Shown piece by piece: positions 1 through 8,226 of a DNA stretch of 60,053 nucleotides. The DNA is from Desulfatibacillum alkenivorans DSM 16219 (lineage in GTDB: Bacteria; Desulfobacterota; Desulfobacteria; Desulfobacterales; Desulfatibacillaceae). The position numbers and the translations under genes were made by a program. How positions within the stretch are numbered: the stretch's first letter is position 1; every line of letters begins with the position of its first letter. The notes beneath the pieces are model-generated. The model made no database searches. It saw only the letters and a program-made list of their open reading frames with translations, and was not told the origin of the DNA. The stretch spans positions 1-60,053 of the forward strand of contig NZ_FQZU01000011.1 in the NCBI RefSeq assembly GCF_900142135.1, written 5' to 3'.

Positions 1-77
1 GGATCGGACAGGTCTTGGCTTGGTGCGGAAAAACGATCTTCTCGGCTCTTCGTCGGATAAATGGCTTCTTGCGACAT
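1..77 (-). CDS. Partial CDS cut by the left window edge
   Basis: Only the first 25 codons are present (MSQEAIYPTKSREDRFSAPS, then QDLSD). The start is supported by a ribosome binding site AAAGGAG five bases before the ATG at 75-77. The visible part is polar and has no signal peptide or recognisable motif, so no function can be given. It lies on the same strand as the 301-2986 operon but is separated from it by about 220 bases, which hold no obvious gene. Confidence 0.55.
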   Translation of the reverse strand, partial: MSQEAIYPTKSREDRFSAPSQDLSD

Positions 78-300
78 GGAATCTCCTTTCAAAAGATGGA
101 AATTCTTATGCCACATCCCGATTAACCCGTGAAGATGCGGTTGTTTAGACGGTTACGAACTAAGATAAAGGTTGGTGAGTTTCCAATTAAGTTTGGTGGA
201 GGCAATCGTCTCAGGAGTGATTCCATATTGAGTGAAGGCTATTGCCATGGAGGGGCAGGGTAAAATTACGGGCTCAAGAATTGTGGTAGCGATGAGAATG

Positions 301-867
301 TCAATCACTCACATATATAATTTTAGGTAGTAGCTTTTTAGTATTGTTACTAAGCCTAAGTGAACTAAATCCCTGTATTAAACTATGTCCTACCCATCTC
401 GTGTCAACTGTATCTTTCCCAGGAGTTATATTTAGTAACAGTAGTTCTCCTAAGAAACTGTACCACGAATTAACATCAAGCAGTGTAGTAAAATAACCGT
501 GGAATGATGATCCACTTTCGCAAATAAACAACTGGCATGAGTGGAGAGAAGCAAAATCCTCTAAGTGAGTTATCGGCAATTGGGATCTATCTTTTGTAAT
601 AAAATCAATCATTGGAAGATGATATATTGTGTTCTCAATAATAACTTTTGAATGAAAAGCAAGTTCTTGATTACTATATAGTTCATTACGCATCTTTTGA
701 ATATTACATTCTTGCAGATTCTTAGCTGCTATTGCAATAATATCTCTAGAATCAGTCTGTCCTTTTCTTGAATATACATACTTACTAAACTCAAAAAGAG
801 CGGATGAAGCAACGGTTTCGGCAAAAGTTGCCAAAATTTGTTCTGGATAAATGATTGAGTCCATCAT
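301..867 (-). CDS. Unknown protein, third gene of the deaminase/dGTPase operon
   Basis: This 188-residue protein is not recognised. It has no signal peptide, no clear membrane segment and no metal-binding motif that I can see; the middle is rich in aromatic and leucine residues (around YFTTLLDVNSWYSFLGELLLL). Its start lies 9 bases after the stop of the dGTPase-like gene, so the two are almost certainly co-transcribed and probably act together. It could be a regulatory or sensing subunit of that enzyme pair, or a modulator that keeps it off until infection; both are inference from position only. The gene is AT-rich like the rest of the left part of the island and unlike the core chromosome. 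Confidence 0.7.
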   Translation of the reverse strand: MMDSIIYPEQILATFAETVASSALFEFSKYVYSRKGQTDSRDIIAIAAKNLQECNIQKMRNELYSNQELAFHSKVIIENTIYHLPMIDFITKDRSQLPITHLEDFASLHSCQLFICESGSSFHGYFTTLLDVNSWYSFLGELLLLNITPGKDTVDTRWVGHSLIQGFSSLRLSNNTKKLLPKIIYVSD

Positions 868-876
868 TAGTTAAAC

Positions 877-2361
877 CTATGCTATTCGTATGCCTTGTAA
901 CCTCTGGTAGGTATCTAAGGCAAAGTTGTCAGTCATGCCTGCAATGAAGTCAACTATCATATGCGCTCTAAAATGCCACTCATTTAAAACATTTTCACTA
1001 TTACCTTTTCCTGATATTTTTTCAACTTGATCTGAGTAAGATTTTCTATGCTTGTTGGGTAGTCGTCGAACAAGGCGAGAACACAGTTCATAACCTTTCT
1101 GGCTGTTGTCTGGAGATGAAACCATCTCTTTAAATACGTCAACTTCACACTCCAAAAGGGGTTTCAAACAGTTCAATAATCCAAAAATTATATTATAACC
1201 TGCAATTTCAGGATATTCAGCCTCTGAACTACAAAAAAGCAGTTTCCTTGCAACATTTTTAATTGCTTTCAGTGATAGTCCTTCAGACGATTCTTCAGAA
1301 AAAATTTCACTAAGAGTCCCGTTTACAATTTTGCTACGTTCTTTAACAAATGTTTCCGCAGCACACTTAATCATCGCTCTAGCGAAAGGTGTTTTAAAAG
1401 GCAGCATTGTTTCTGCTTTCTGCCCCTTCTGTCTAATCATTTTAGTTATAGCATCGCCAGGAAACTGTTCATCCTTTAATCCCAATTTTACCATTTCTTC
1501 TTTCAACCCAATAAAAAAATCATTGGCACAAATAATTTGTTTCTCTATCCCATCTTCGATATCGCTTATGCAGTAACTAATATCATCAGCCGCTTCCATG
1601 ATGTAAGTGAATGGCATCCGACTTTGTTCTACAATGTTTAACTTACTTCGACATTCCTTAACTATGTCTTCTTCCGTTGAAAAGTATCCGGGCTTTTTTG
1701 AAAGTGGTTCATTATTTACTTTTTCAGGGGAAGAAATATATTTTACGATGGAAAGTATTGTTGTGTATGTTAAATTAAGTCCATACTGATCTTCAGAGCT
1801 TATTAATCTAGTTACGGTTCTAAGACCTTGGGGATTGCCGTCAAACAATGTAAAATCACGAAACTTGGACTGAATATAACTATCAATTTCTGAAGATTTA
1901 GGAGTCCCCGATTTTCTTTTCTTTATCGATGCTTTTAATGCATCCTGACCATATTTTTCAAACCATTTTTGGATTGCAATCTCACCGAAATGACCAAATG
2001 GAGGATTGCCTATATCGTGAAGTAAGCATGCATTCTCGACAGCACGGATAAATGGTTGTTTTTGCTCAGTTTTTAATTTATTTATTTTTATTAAGGAGTC
2101 AGCAATTTGAGACGCTATTAGACATCCACAATCAGCGACTTCCATCGTATGTGTTAGACGACTTCTTACACCGGGGTTATCTTCAAGAGAAAAAACCTGT
2201 GCTTTTTGTTGCATTCTACGAAACGCATTGGAATAGACTATCCTAGATCTATCGCTAGACAGTTCAGCCTCAAGACATCTATCAGGAACGGTACTGCTAC
2301 GCCTTCTATCAGAAGAAAGTATGCTTTCATAATACGATTTAGACTCCAATTTGGCCTCCAT
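877..2361 (-). CDS. dgt: dGTPase-type deoxynucleotide triphosphohydrolase (HD domain)
   Basis: The 494-residue protein matches the Dgt family, which hydrolyses dGTP (or other dNTPs) to the deoxynucleoside and triphosphate. The HD-domain metal ligands are visible: RLTHTMEV with His71, and LLHDIGNPPFGHFGE with His115-Asp116 and His124, all in the spacing usual for the family. The N-terminal segment with RSRIVYSNAFRRMQQK is also typical. Length is in the normal range for bacterial dGTPases. It overlaps the upstream deaminase gene by 23 bases, so the two are translationally linked. Family members are known both as housekeeping enzymes and as phage-defence proteins that deplete dGTP; the island location and pairing with a deaminase favour the second role here, but that is inference. 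Confidence 0.88.
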   Translation of the reverse strand: MEAKLESKSYYESILSSDRRRSSTVPDRCLEAELSSDRSRIVYSNAFRRMQQKAQVFSLEDNPGVRSRLTHTMEVADCGCLIASQIADSLIKINKLKTEQKQPFIRAVENACLLHDIGNPPFGHFGEIAIQKWFEKYGQDALKASIKKRKSGTPKSSEIDSYIQSKFRDFTLFDGNPQGLRTVTRLISSEDQYGLNLTYTTILSIVKYISSPEKVNNEPLSKKPGYFSTEEDIVKECRSKLNIVEQSRMPFTYIMEAADDISYCISDIEDGIEKQIICANDFFIGLKEEMVKLGLKDEQFPGDAITKMIRQKGQKAETMLPFKTPFARAMIKCAAETFVKERSKIVNGTLSEIFSEESSEGLSLKAIKNVARKLLFCSSEAEYPEIAGYNIIFGLLNCLKPLLECEVDVFKEMVSSPDNSQKGYELCSRLVRRLPNKHRKSYSDQVEKISGKGNSENVLNEWHFRAHMIVDFIAGMTDNFALDTYQRLQGIRIA

Positions 2362-2986
2362 CGAAAAGAGTGCTATCGAGTCGTTCTCTATTGTATGCGA
2401 AAATGTCAGATGAGAGATTTTTGATATTCTGACAGCACTCTAAAGACGTGTAGACTCCCGTTTTTCTCAAATCCTGCCATATCTTCGGTAGGAGATCTAT
2501 CAAGTGAACCATTCCACCATATTCATCGTCTGCAACATAAACAACTCTTCCTACACCTGCAATTATTAACCTTGTCAAACACATTGGACATGGCTCTAAT
2601 GATGAATAAATTGTATATCCTGATAAATTACATTTGGAGGGCTGCCTCGATTCAAAATCATTAATAGTTAACATCTCGGCATGGGCATCGCTTCTAAATT
2701 TGGGGGAAAAAACTTGATTATGCGAATAAGAGACAATCTTATTGTCCTGGTCAACGAGTAATGCCCCTATACCAAGATTATTTGTTTGAACTGAGTATAA
2801 TGCTATCCAACAAGAAATCCAAGAAAAGTATTCATCAGAATTATCTGCATCTGAAACACTGCCTTTATATTCGTCGTATAGTCTGTCCTTTAAGTCAACA
2901 AATTTAGGATCTGATAAAGATAACAAGTCCCTTTCAGCATTGAAATCCTCTGGCAAAGATACTAGATTATCGACCTTTCTCTCCAT
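2339..2986 (-). CDS. Zinc-dependent cytidine/deoxycytidylate-type deaminase
   Basis: The 215-residue protein carries the cytidine deaminase-superfamily zinc site: HAE (His102, catalytic Glu104) and SLEPCPMC (Cys133, Cys136). The PCPMC form resembles the TadA/GuaD/dCMP deaminase branches more than classical Cdd. About 60 residues precede the deaminase domain and do not look like the P-loop kinase domain found in AvcD-type defence deaminases. It is the first gene of a three-gene operon with a dGTPase and an unknown protein; the overlap of 23 bases with the dGTPase gene argues for coupled expression. Likely substrate is a free cytosine or guanine nucleoside/nucleotide, but tRNA or a purine base cannot be excluded from sequence. 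Confidence 0.85.
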   Translation of the reverse strand: MERKVDNLVSLPEDFNAERDLLSLSDPKFVDLKDRLYDEYKGSVSDADNSDEYFSWISCWIALYSVQTNNLGIGALLVDQDNKIVSYSHNQVFSPKFRSDAHAEMLTINDFESRQPSKCNLSGYTIYSSLEPCPMCLTRLIIAGVGRVVYVADDEYGGMVHLIDLLPKIWQDLRKTGVYTSLECCQNIKNLSSDIFAYNRERLDSTLFDGGQIGV

Positions 2987-3046
2987 TATTCCCCCTTTTT
3001 AGATATCCATATTGATACTCTGTATAACTTATACCTAATGACGTCC

Positions 3047-3075
3047 AGTATAATGGCTACTCGTAAAATTGTCCA
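3047..3075 (-). promoter_or_regulatory. Sigma-70-type promoter for the deaminase/dGTPase operon
   Basis: On the minus strand TGGACA (3070-3075) and TATACT (3047-3052) are separated by exactly 17 bases. This places the transcription start near 3040, about 55 bases before the deaminase ATG. The match is 5/6 at each element, strong enough to expect constitutive expression unless the leader or a regulator acts. Confidence 0.6.
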
Positions 3076-3231
3076 GTCTTTCTGCGATTCAACAGGCTCA
3101 GTTTTGATGGAATTAGGAAAGCCGACGGGAAAGTATCAAAAACAAAACTATTGGACTGAAAGATTCCCCATATAGATTCCATAAAAGGGTACCTCCCGTT
3201 TATTTCAGCCCTACCGCATTAAGTCCCTCTT

Positions 3232-3276
3232 AGATTAAAAAATTTTCCCCCAGCCCCTCTTCCAAGAGGCCAGGGG
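3232..3276 (-). terminator. Rho-independent terminator after the MucR-like gene
   Basis: On the minus strand a GC-rich hairpin (CCCCTGGCCTCTT paired with AAGAGGGGCTGGGG, 3247-3276) is followed by AAAATTTTTTAATC. It sits 20 bases after the stop of the MucR-like gene and separates it from the downstream deaminase operon on the same strand. Confidence 0.75.
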
Positions 3277-3295
3277 AGAACTCAGATCAGAAACA

Positions 3296-3814
3296 CTACT
3301 CAGCCGGTGCATCCGCCTTGGGAGCAGCCTTTTTCTTAGGTGCCTTGGCTTTCTTCGCATCTGCCTTTTTTGCGTTCCTGGCGGCTACCAGCTTATCAGC
3401 CAAGCCTTTTTCTTTCGCTACTTTGGCCCGGTCCGCACTGAGCGACTTGCACGACAGAGGTTGCCTTTTCTTCATGCCATATTTGGCCCGGTATTCGTTT
3501 GCCGTCATTCCATGCTGTTCCAGGTGCTTATTGGTCAGCATCTTGAACTCAGCGCCGCACTCAAGGCAGACCACTGACTTCTGACGAATGGACCGTAAAG
3601 GAGCTTCCCTAAGTTTTAAGAGTTTCTCTGGGACTTCATCAGCCGGTTCCGTTTCAACTTCAGGTGCATCTCCTGTTTCTTCCATTGCTTTGATGGAAGC
3701 CAGCGTTTGATATGCCTTTGTGATCGCTTCCGCCATTTCATCGGGCGTCATGGCGACGTGAGATGCCTGGGCAGTAACCATTTCAGCGGCTAATTCATAA
3801 AGTGATTTGGACAT
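3296..3814 (-). CDS. MucR/Ros family zinc-finger transcriptional regulator
   Basis: The 172-residue protein has the ROS_MUCR core at about residues 78-135: a Cys2-His-type finger (VCLECGAEFKMLTNKHLEQH) followed by MTANEYRAKYGMKKRQPLSC. MucR/Ros proteins bind AT-rich DNA and often silence horizontally acquired or surface-polysaccharide genes. The C-terminus is a lysine/alanine-rich tail resembling histone H1-type tails, which would add non-specific DNA binding. A strong ribosome binding site (AAAGGAG, 8 bases before the ATG) supports the start. As the only clear repressor-type regulator on the left arm of the island, it is a good candidate for silencing the AT-rich cargo around it; that is inference. 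Confidence 0.85.
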   Translation of the reverse strand: MSKSLYELAAEMVTAQASHVAMTPDEMAEAITKAYQTLASIKAMEETGDAPEVETEPADEVPEKLLKLREAPLRSIRQKSVVCLECGAEFKMLTNKHLEQHGMTANEYRAKYGMKKRQPLSCKSLSADRAKVAKEKGLADKLVAARNAKKADAKKAKAPKKKAAPKADAPAE

Positions 3815-3990
3815 GGCGTGTTCTCCTTTATATCGGGGGTTAGGGTGAAGTTTGGAATTAATATAGATAGTGTAATTGAAAGTGGTGGGGGAGTAAAGGG
3901 AAAGTTAGTTATAGAAAATACATCATAAAAGGATGCTCGTGTATATGTAAATTGAAAAAAACATTGTTAAAACGTGTGCGAATCATAGAA

Positions 3991-5106
3991 CTACATATTA
4001 TTATTATTAGAGGCATGTATATCATTTTTAACTTCTGTAAATGATCCCTTTGAATCGTCTTTTTCAGATAGTTTTTTCCAAATAAACATTAATTTCCCTT
4101 GAATCGGACAGTAATCGCGCACTACTAAATTTATGTGGTTCCTATGTAATTGAGAAACATCGACCCCTCCAGACAATACAATATTATTCATTCTCAAATA
4201 CAGATTATAATTACCCTCTATGGTAAAATCAATTTCAAAATTCTTTATTAAAGTCGGAAATTTGTAAAAGAAATATGGCTCTGAATATATGGCATGGATT
4301 TTTTGCTCATGCTCTATAAGCCTATTATTCCCTTTGATATTGCCCAAATCACCATCCTTTTTGGGCAAGCACCTAATATCTATGGCATCGCTTCCACTTA
4401 CAATATGTGAATCCTTCTCCAATTCAATGCCATCAACGCTGGCATATGTAACATCATACAAGTCTTTTAAATTTTTAGTATTATCTTTTCTACCATTAAA
4501 ATAAACCCACTCATATTCAAAACCTAGCCGCTTATCTAATTCATCCGAGGTCTCTACGCGTGAAAACTTTAAATAATTATTTCTCAAAGTTTCGTTGTAG
4601 TATCGTATCCGAATTGTAACATCAAACTCATCACCATCACCATCAACATCAACAGGTTTTAGCTCTATTTTAACTTTATAGTCAGACCAAGGACCAGAAG
4701 TGGTATCATACTTGTTTTGGAGAAAAATTGGATCAAGAATATTGTGAAGCACACGTTCCTTTATTTCAGAGTCTGGAAATTTAGCTTTGCACAGGGTAGA
4801 GACCAATACTCCTACCTTATCCTTCCTTATTACTTGAGCAATAGTTGTAGGATTAAAAAGGATCAAGTTTTCAATTTCAGATCGGTTCTCTGATCTAATT
4901 AACCACTCAAAAGTAAAGCCAATAAGACCAACTGCTATTGAATTATACCCCATCGCTGATAAAATATTTTTTGCTGTAGCACTAGTGACATTGGTAATTG
5001 CAACATAATTTAGTATAATGCCAAAAAGTATTGCTACAAAAAGAACACTAACAACTTTATACCTCCTAAAATTTGCTGTAATTTTTTCCTTGTTTTTGTA
5101 ACTCAT
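3991..5106 (-). CDS. Unknown two-TM membrane protein next to the radical SAM/poly-Gly locus
   Basis: The 371-residue protein has two predicted membrane helices near the N-terminus (about residues 17-38 and 45-68), then a soluble domain of about 290 residues that I do not recognise. The soluble part contains an acidic stretch VDVDGDGDEFD and many aromatic/beta-type segments, and ends in SNNNNM. It is not an ABC exporter or a peptidase. It lies downstream, on the same strand, of the 15-codon poly-Gly gene and the radical SAM gene, separated from the peptide gene by a hairpin. A role in immunity, export or anchoring of the peptide is possible, but it could also be an independent cargo gene. The ribosome binding site is weak. 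Confidence 0.7.
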   Translation of the reverse strand: MSYKNKEKITANFRRYKVVSVLFVAILFGIILNYVAITNVTSATAKNILSAMGYNSIAVGLIGFTFEWLIRSENRSEIENLILFNPTTIAQVIRKDKVGVLVSTLCKAKFPDSEIKERVLHNILDPIFLQNKYDTTSGPWSDYKVKIELKPVDVDGDGDEFDVTIRIRYYNETLRNNYLKFSRVETSDELDKRLGFEYEWVYFNGRKDNTKNLKDLYDVTYASVDGIELEKDSHIVSGSDAIDIRCLPKKDGDLGNIKGNNRLIEHEQKIHAIYSEPYFFYKFPTLIKNFEIDFTIEGNYNLYLRMNNIVLSGGVDVSQLHRNHINLVVRDYCPIQGKLMFIWKKLSEKDDSKGSFTEVKNDIHASNNNNM

Positions 5107-5172
5107 AACGAACTCTACCTACTTACCTAAAGAAATGTGCCAGAGAAGAAAGGTTGATTAATAACAAACAAC

Positions 5173-5208
5173 TTGGGCACTTTTATTCCTTATAAATAAA
5201 GTGCCCAA
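5173..5208 (-). terminator. Strong hairpin after the poly-Gly peptide gene
   Basis: A near-perfect inverted repeat (TTGGGCACTTTATT, with one extra T in the opposite arm) lies 19 bases after the peptide stop codon. The sequence following on the minus strand, GTTGTTTGTTATT, is U-rich but not a clean U-tract. It probably ends or attenuates the peptide transcript, giving more peptide mRNA than mRNA for the downstream membrane protein. Confidence 0.55.
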
Positions 5209-5226
5209 ATTGATTTAATTAAATAG

Positions 5227-5274
5227 TTAACCACCACCACCGCCGCCGCCGCCGCCATTTCCATCAGCCCACAT
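5227..5274 (-). CDS. 15-codon gene for a Trp-containing poly-glycine peptide
   Basis: The frame reads MWADGN followed by nine glycines and a TAA stop. It is far below usual ORF cut-offs. The sequence supports real translation: a strong ribosome binding site (GAAAGGAGC) lies 9 bases before the ATG, a good promoter lies at 5368-5396, and a hairpin follows the stop. The glycine codons are five GGC then four GGT. The gene lies between a radical SAM gene and a membrane-protein gene on the same strand, so the obvious reading is a substrate peptide whose Trp, Asp or Asn is modified. No leader region exists, so recognition would have to use the whole peptide, perhaps the Gly tail. Alternatives are a translated leader peptide or chance; the RBS and promoter argue against chance. 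Confidence 0.55.
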   Translation of the reverse strand: MWADGNGGGGGGGGG

Positions 5275-5367
5275 ACGATTTAGCTCCTTTCAAAAAATAT
5301 AGCCTGCAAAGTTTATCGGTGAAACATTCTTAAGTAGTCTATCATTCTATCGTTCCATGGTTAACAT

Positions 5368-5396
5368 CATATAAGGGAATCATTTAGAAAATGCAA
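5368..5396 (-). promoter_or_regulatory. Promoter for the poly-Gly peptide gene
   Basis: On the minus strand TTGCAT (5391-5396) and TATATG (5368-5373) are 17 bases apart. Transcription would start near 5361 and give a leader of about 85 bases before the ATG of the 15-codon gene. This promoter lies in the 282-base gap after the radical SAM gene, so the peptide could be made in excess of the enzyme. Confidence 0.4.
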
Positions 5397-5556
5397 GCAA
5401 ATGATTGACTCCAGGAAAATATTAACTCTGTTTGCTATTGCCTATACTTGTTTACATTTTGTATGAAATCAAGAAAGTAACGAGCAATCTTTTCGACGAA
5501 GTAGAAAGGTTATAAGAGAATATAAATTTCCCGATCAAATTTTCACTCATTTAAGA

Positions 5557-7044
5557 TTAAGGGAACTGCGATAGCTTCGTTTTTAATTGGTCTACAGAGT
5601 CCCTAATGTCTCTCGCTATTAAATCAAAATTAAGACCATCATTAATGATGCAAGTAATGACATTTTCCGCTACATTAAGTACAACATCACAATACCATTT
5701 ACGAAATCCTAACCATTGATCAAGTTTATCTGGCATACGTGATTGTGATAATCGAAACTCAATTTTTTTCATTTCAAAGTCAATAGCACGATATGGAGAC
5801 AGTAAGGATTGAAAAGCATTAAATAATCGTTCTACAACTTTACTACTAAACTTATAAGAACATGAAATACCGTTGATTTGGAGCAAATCTAATTGTTGCA
5901 ACTCATAGAATATTTGAGTATCCTTGTATACTGTTAACTTATTAGTGAGTATTTGATAATTTACAACCCCTATTCTCCGTAAAAATTTGATATTTTCTTG
6001 AATATCCGTGATTGTAGTAAATGGATCAAACATTATAAAACCTATTGTATATGCAATATTCAAACTTTCCAAAATATCTATAGCGTGAAAATTTTGATGG
6101 ATATATATATTTTTGTTGTATCTTTCAAGAACATGTTGGACCCCTGACTCAACGCCAACGAAAACATGTTTTAAGCCAGAACTCCTTAAGTGAGTGAAAA
6201 GTTCCTGTTCAATGCTATCGGCTCGGCATTCGAAAGACCAGGAAATTTCAACATCATTTTCTAAAATTAAATCTGCAATTTCCTCTGCCCTATACTTAGC
6301 GTGGTTTGTAGCCAAAAAATTATCATCTAAAAAAGATATAGATTTTGCCTCAAAATTATCACATAAGTACAAAATTTCAGCAAATACATTCGATGCTGAT
6401 CTATATCGCCATTTATTATATCCGGCTTTTTCATTATAGACAGGAACTGAACAAAATGAGCACCTGTGCGGACACCCCCGACTAGAAATCATAAAGAAGT
6501 GAGGATCTCCCAAAAAATTGGATGAACTATCTCTGGACTGGAAGGGAACTTCATCCAAATCCAGGGATTTATCAGTGATCATGGAAGTCTTTATCTTACC
6601 ATCCTTTATATATGCAATGTTATTTATTGATGAAATATCACTATTTAGATATTTCAGTAGGTCTACAATCACATTCTCAGCATCGAATAAAACGACTGCA
6701 TCAATTTCCGGACACACTTTAAGAACATAGTCATAGTATAGGCTCGGAACATGTCCGCCTACTATTATTTTAACTTCGGGACTTCGCTTTTTAACATACT
6801 TTATAAACTTTATTGCTGGCTCTAAAGCTGCATTAAATTGAATGGATAAACCGACAACGTCAATTTTTTCTTCCACTACATTTTTTGCCATATCCTTCCA
6901 TGAAAGAGATAAAATAGATGGATCTATAACTTGTGTTTGAAAACCCTCAATTTTAAGTATGGAATCAATTATCTTTAACCCAATATTTTCACCTATGCGA
7001 AATTGATCTCCATCAAAAATTGACGAAATAAGCAATACCTTCAA
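5557..7044 (-). CDS. Radical SAM enzyme with N-terminal cobalamin-binding-type domain
   Basis: The 495-residue protein has an N-terminal Rossmann-like B12-binding-type domain (about residues 1-140, with VVGLSIQF and KIIVGGHVPS) and a radical SAM core with the cluster motif CPHRCSFC (Cys191, Cys195, Cys198). The canonical DxHxxG cobalamin ligand motif is absent, as is common in class B radical SAM methyltransferases and related enzymes. SISFLDDNF and GVESG are typical core motifs. The C-terminal ~130 residues are not recognised, and there is no SPASM-type cysteine cluster. Family members methylate unreactive carbons or rearrange peptides and small molecules. The start is TTG with GAGGGTG upstream. 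A 15-codon poly-Gly peptide gene follows 282 bases downstream, suggesting a peptide substrate. Confidence 0.85.
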   Translation of the reverse strand: MKVLLISSIFDGDQFRIGENIGLKIIDSILKIEGFQTQVIDPSILSLSWKDMAKNVVEEKIDVVGLSIQFNAALEPAIKFIKYVKKRSPEVKIIVGGHVPSLYYDYVLKVCPEIDAVVLFDAENVIVDLLKYLNSDISSINNIAYIKDGKIKTSMITDKSLDLDEVPFQSRDSSSNFLGDPHFFMISSRGCPHRCSFCSVPVYNEKAGYNKWRYRSASNVFAEILYLCDNFEAKSISFLDDNFLATNHAKYRAEEIADLILENDVEISWSFECRADSIEQELFTHLRSSGLKHVFVGVESGVQHVLERYNKNIYIHQNFHAIDILESLNIAYTIGFIMFDPFTTITDIQENIKFLRRIGVVNYQILTNKLTVYKDTQIFYELQQLDLLQINGISCSYKFSSKVVERLFNAFQSLLSPYRAIDFEMKKIEFRLSQSRMPDKLDQWLGFRKWYCDVVLNVAENVITCIINDGLNFDLIARDIRDSVDQLKTKLSQFP

Positions 7045-7290
7045 TTTTTACACCCTCTTAGCAAATTCTATAACAAATAGTAATGATGCAAGATATCTCC
7101 TTAGAAGCCAGATTATCTATAGGAAAAGTGACAAATTGTCAATGGCTCCTATTTAAAATCGAAAGAGCGTATACAGTAGAGGCGTAAGTTCTATCGCTGG
7201 GAGTATATATATTAATTTTTAACCACATCCCGTTCACAACTTATTAAAATAGTATCCCATGAATCAACCTAACACTTAAAGAGGGTGCTT

Positions 7291-7446
7291 ATGGCCATTC
7301 ATAAAGAGACAATCGAAAAGGGCATAATTATCGCCCTGGAAGTGATCAAAGTAATTCTCCAGGGCGTCGAAACCTTTACGTCAACCAACAAACAAGAAAG
7401 GAAAAAAGCTCATGCCGAAGACAACCACAAAAACCACAAACCCTGA
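7291..7446 (+). CDS. Small 51-residue protein opening the recombination-type block
   Basis: This short gene encodes 51 residues beginning MAIHKETIEKGIIIALEVIK and ending in a basic, His/Lys/Asn-rich tail. AGAGGGTG upstream of the ATG is a reasonable ribosome binding site. Its 3' end overlaps the next gene (start 7412) by 35 bases in another frame, which suggests translational coupling. The N-terminal two thirds could form an amphipathic helix. No function is recognised. The 246-base gap before it holds a possible weak promoter (TTAACC-17-TATTAA, near 7217-7245) and no other feature that I can see. Confidence 0.55.
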   Translation: MAIHKETIEKGIIIALEVIKVILQGVETFTSTNKQERKKAHAEDNHKNHKP

Positions 7447-8107
7447 CTCAGCCCAGAACGAAGCAGTGAACCTGGACCCCAGGTGGATCGTGAAGATCGA
7501 AGGGCGGGATTTCGTCACATACCCTGGCCTGCTTGATCTTGGGCATCAAAAGGGTCTGGAATCCATCGAGGTGGAGCCGCTGCAACTGCCCAATGATCAG
7601 AACGGGTACTTCGCCGTGTGCAAAGCTGTGGTCACCTCCAAGAATGGAGAAACCTTCACCGACATCGGTGATGCTAACCCTCAGAATACGTCTTCCAGGG
7701 TATCCAAGCATCTGCTCAGAATGGCCAGCACTCGCAGCATCGCCCGTGCACTTCGTACTTTTACCAATATTGGAATGACGTGCCTGGAAGAACTGGATGG
7801 AGATTTCAGTGCAAAAGATCGGGGGAACAACGCAGCCCAGACCAGAACCAGAAAACAGGCTCCCAAAGCCGCGCCCAAGTCTCAGACCACTACTCCCAAA
7901 ACCGCCACCCCTTCTCAGAGCACTAAGCCAGCCATGTCCGATTCACAGAAACGGGCTATTTTCGCCATATCCAAACGCCAGGGCATGAACGAAGAAGACA
8001 TTAATGCCCTTACCGTCGAACTGTTCAACCGAAACTTCGATCACCTGAACGTCCACGAAGCATCCTCCGTCATCTCCCACCTCCAGAACAACAAAGCCGC
8101 CGCCTAA
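7412..8107 (+). CDS. Putative single-strand annealing-type protein (Rad52/ERF-like candidate)
   Basis: The 231-residue protein has an N-terminal globular region with RWIVKIEGRDFVTYPGLLDL and the signature MASTRSIARALRTFTNIGMTC near residues 100-125. A conserved 'TRSIARALR' helix is seen in single-strand annealing/RecT-ERF-DdrA-like proteins and related plasmid proteins. This is followed by a Thr/Pro/Lys-rich linker (about 140-175) and a small C-terminal helical domain (SDSQKRAIFAISKRQGM) like those that bind partner nucleases or SSB in such proteins. A RecB/Cas4-like nuclease gene follows, which fits a two-part recombination system of an annealing protein plus an exonuclease. Assignment rests on motif resemblance only. 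Confidence 0.55.
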   Translation: MPKTTTKTTNPDSAQNEAVNLDPRWIVKIEGRDFVTYPGLLDLGHQKGLESIEVEPLQLPNDQNGYFAVCKAVVTSKNGETFTDIGDANPQNTSSRVSKHLLRMASTRSIARALRTFTNIGMTCLEELDGDFSAKDRGNNAAQTRTRKQAPKAAPKSQTTTPKTATPSQSTKPAMSDSQKRAIFAISKRQGMNEEDINALTVELFNRNFDHLNVHEASSVISHLQNNKAAA

Positions 8108-8226
8108 CCACCAGCACATTCTGAGATCACAACTTAACCAGGGGCATACCCGGGACCGTATTTTTGTGTCCTGATATAGCCCCTGTTTTTGAAGAATCTT
8201 CATTTCCCAAACATGGAGGTGAATGA

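Noticed and set aside
1-100. Left attachment site of the island near the window start
   Set aside because: CTTGGTGCGGAAAAACG resembles a few bases of the tRNA 3' end but the match does not extend, so no direct repeat can be claimed.
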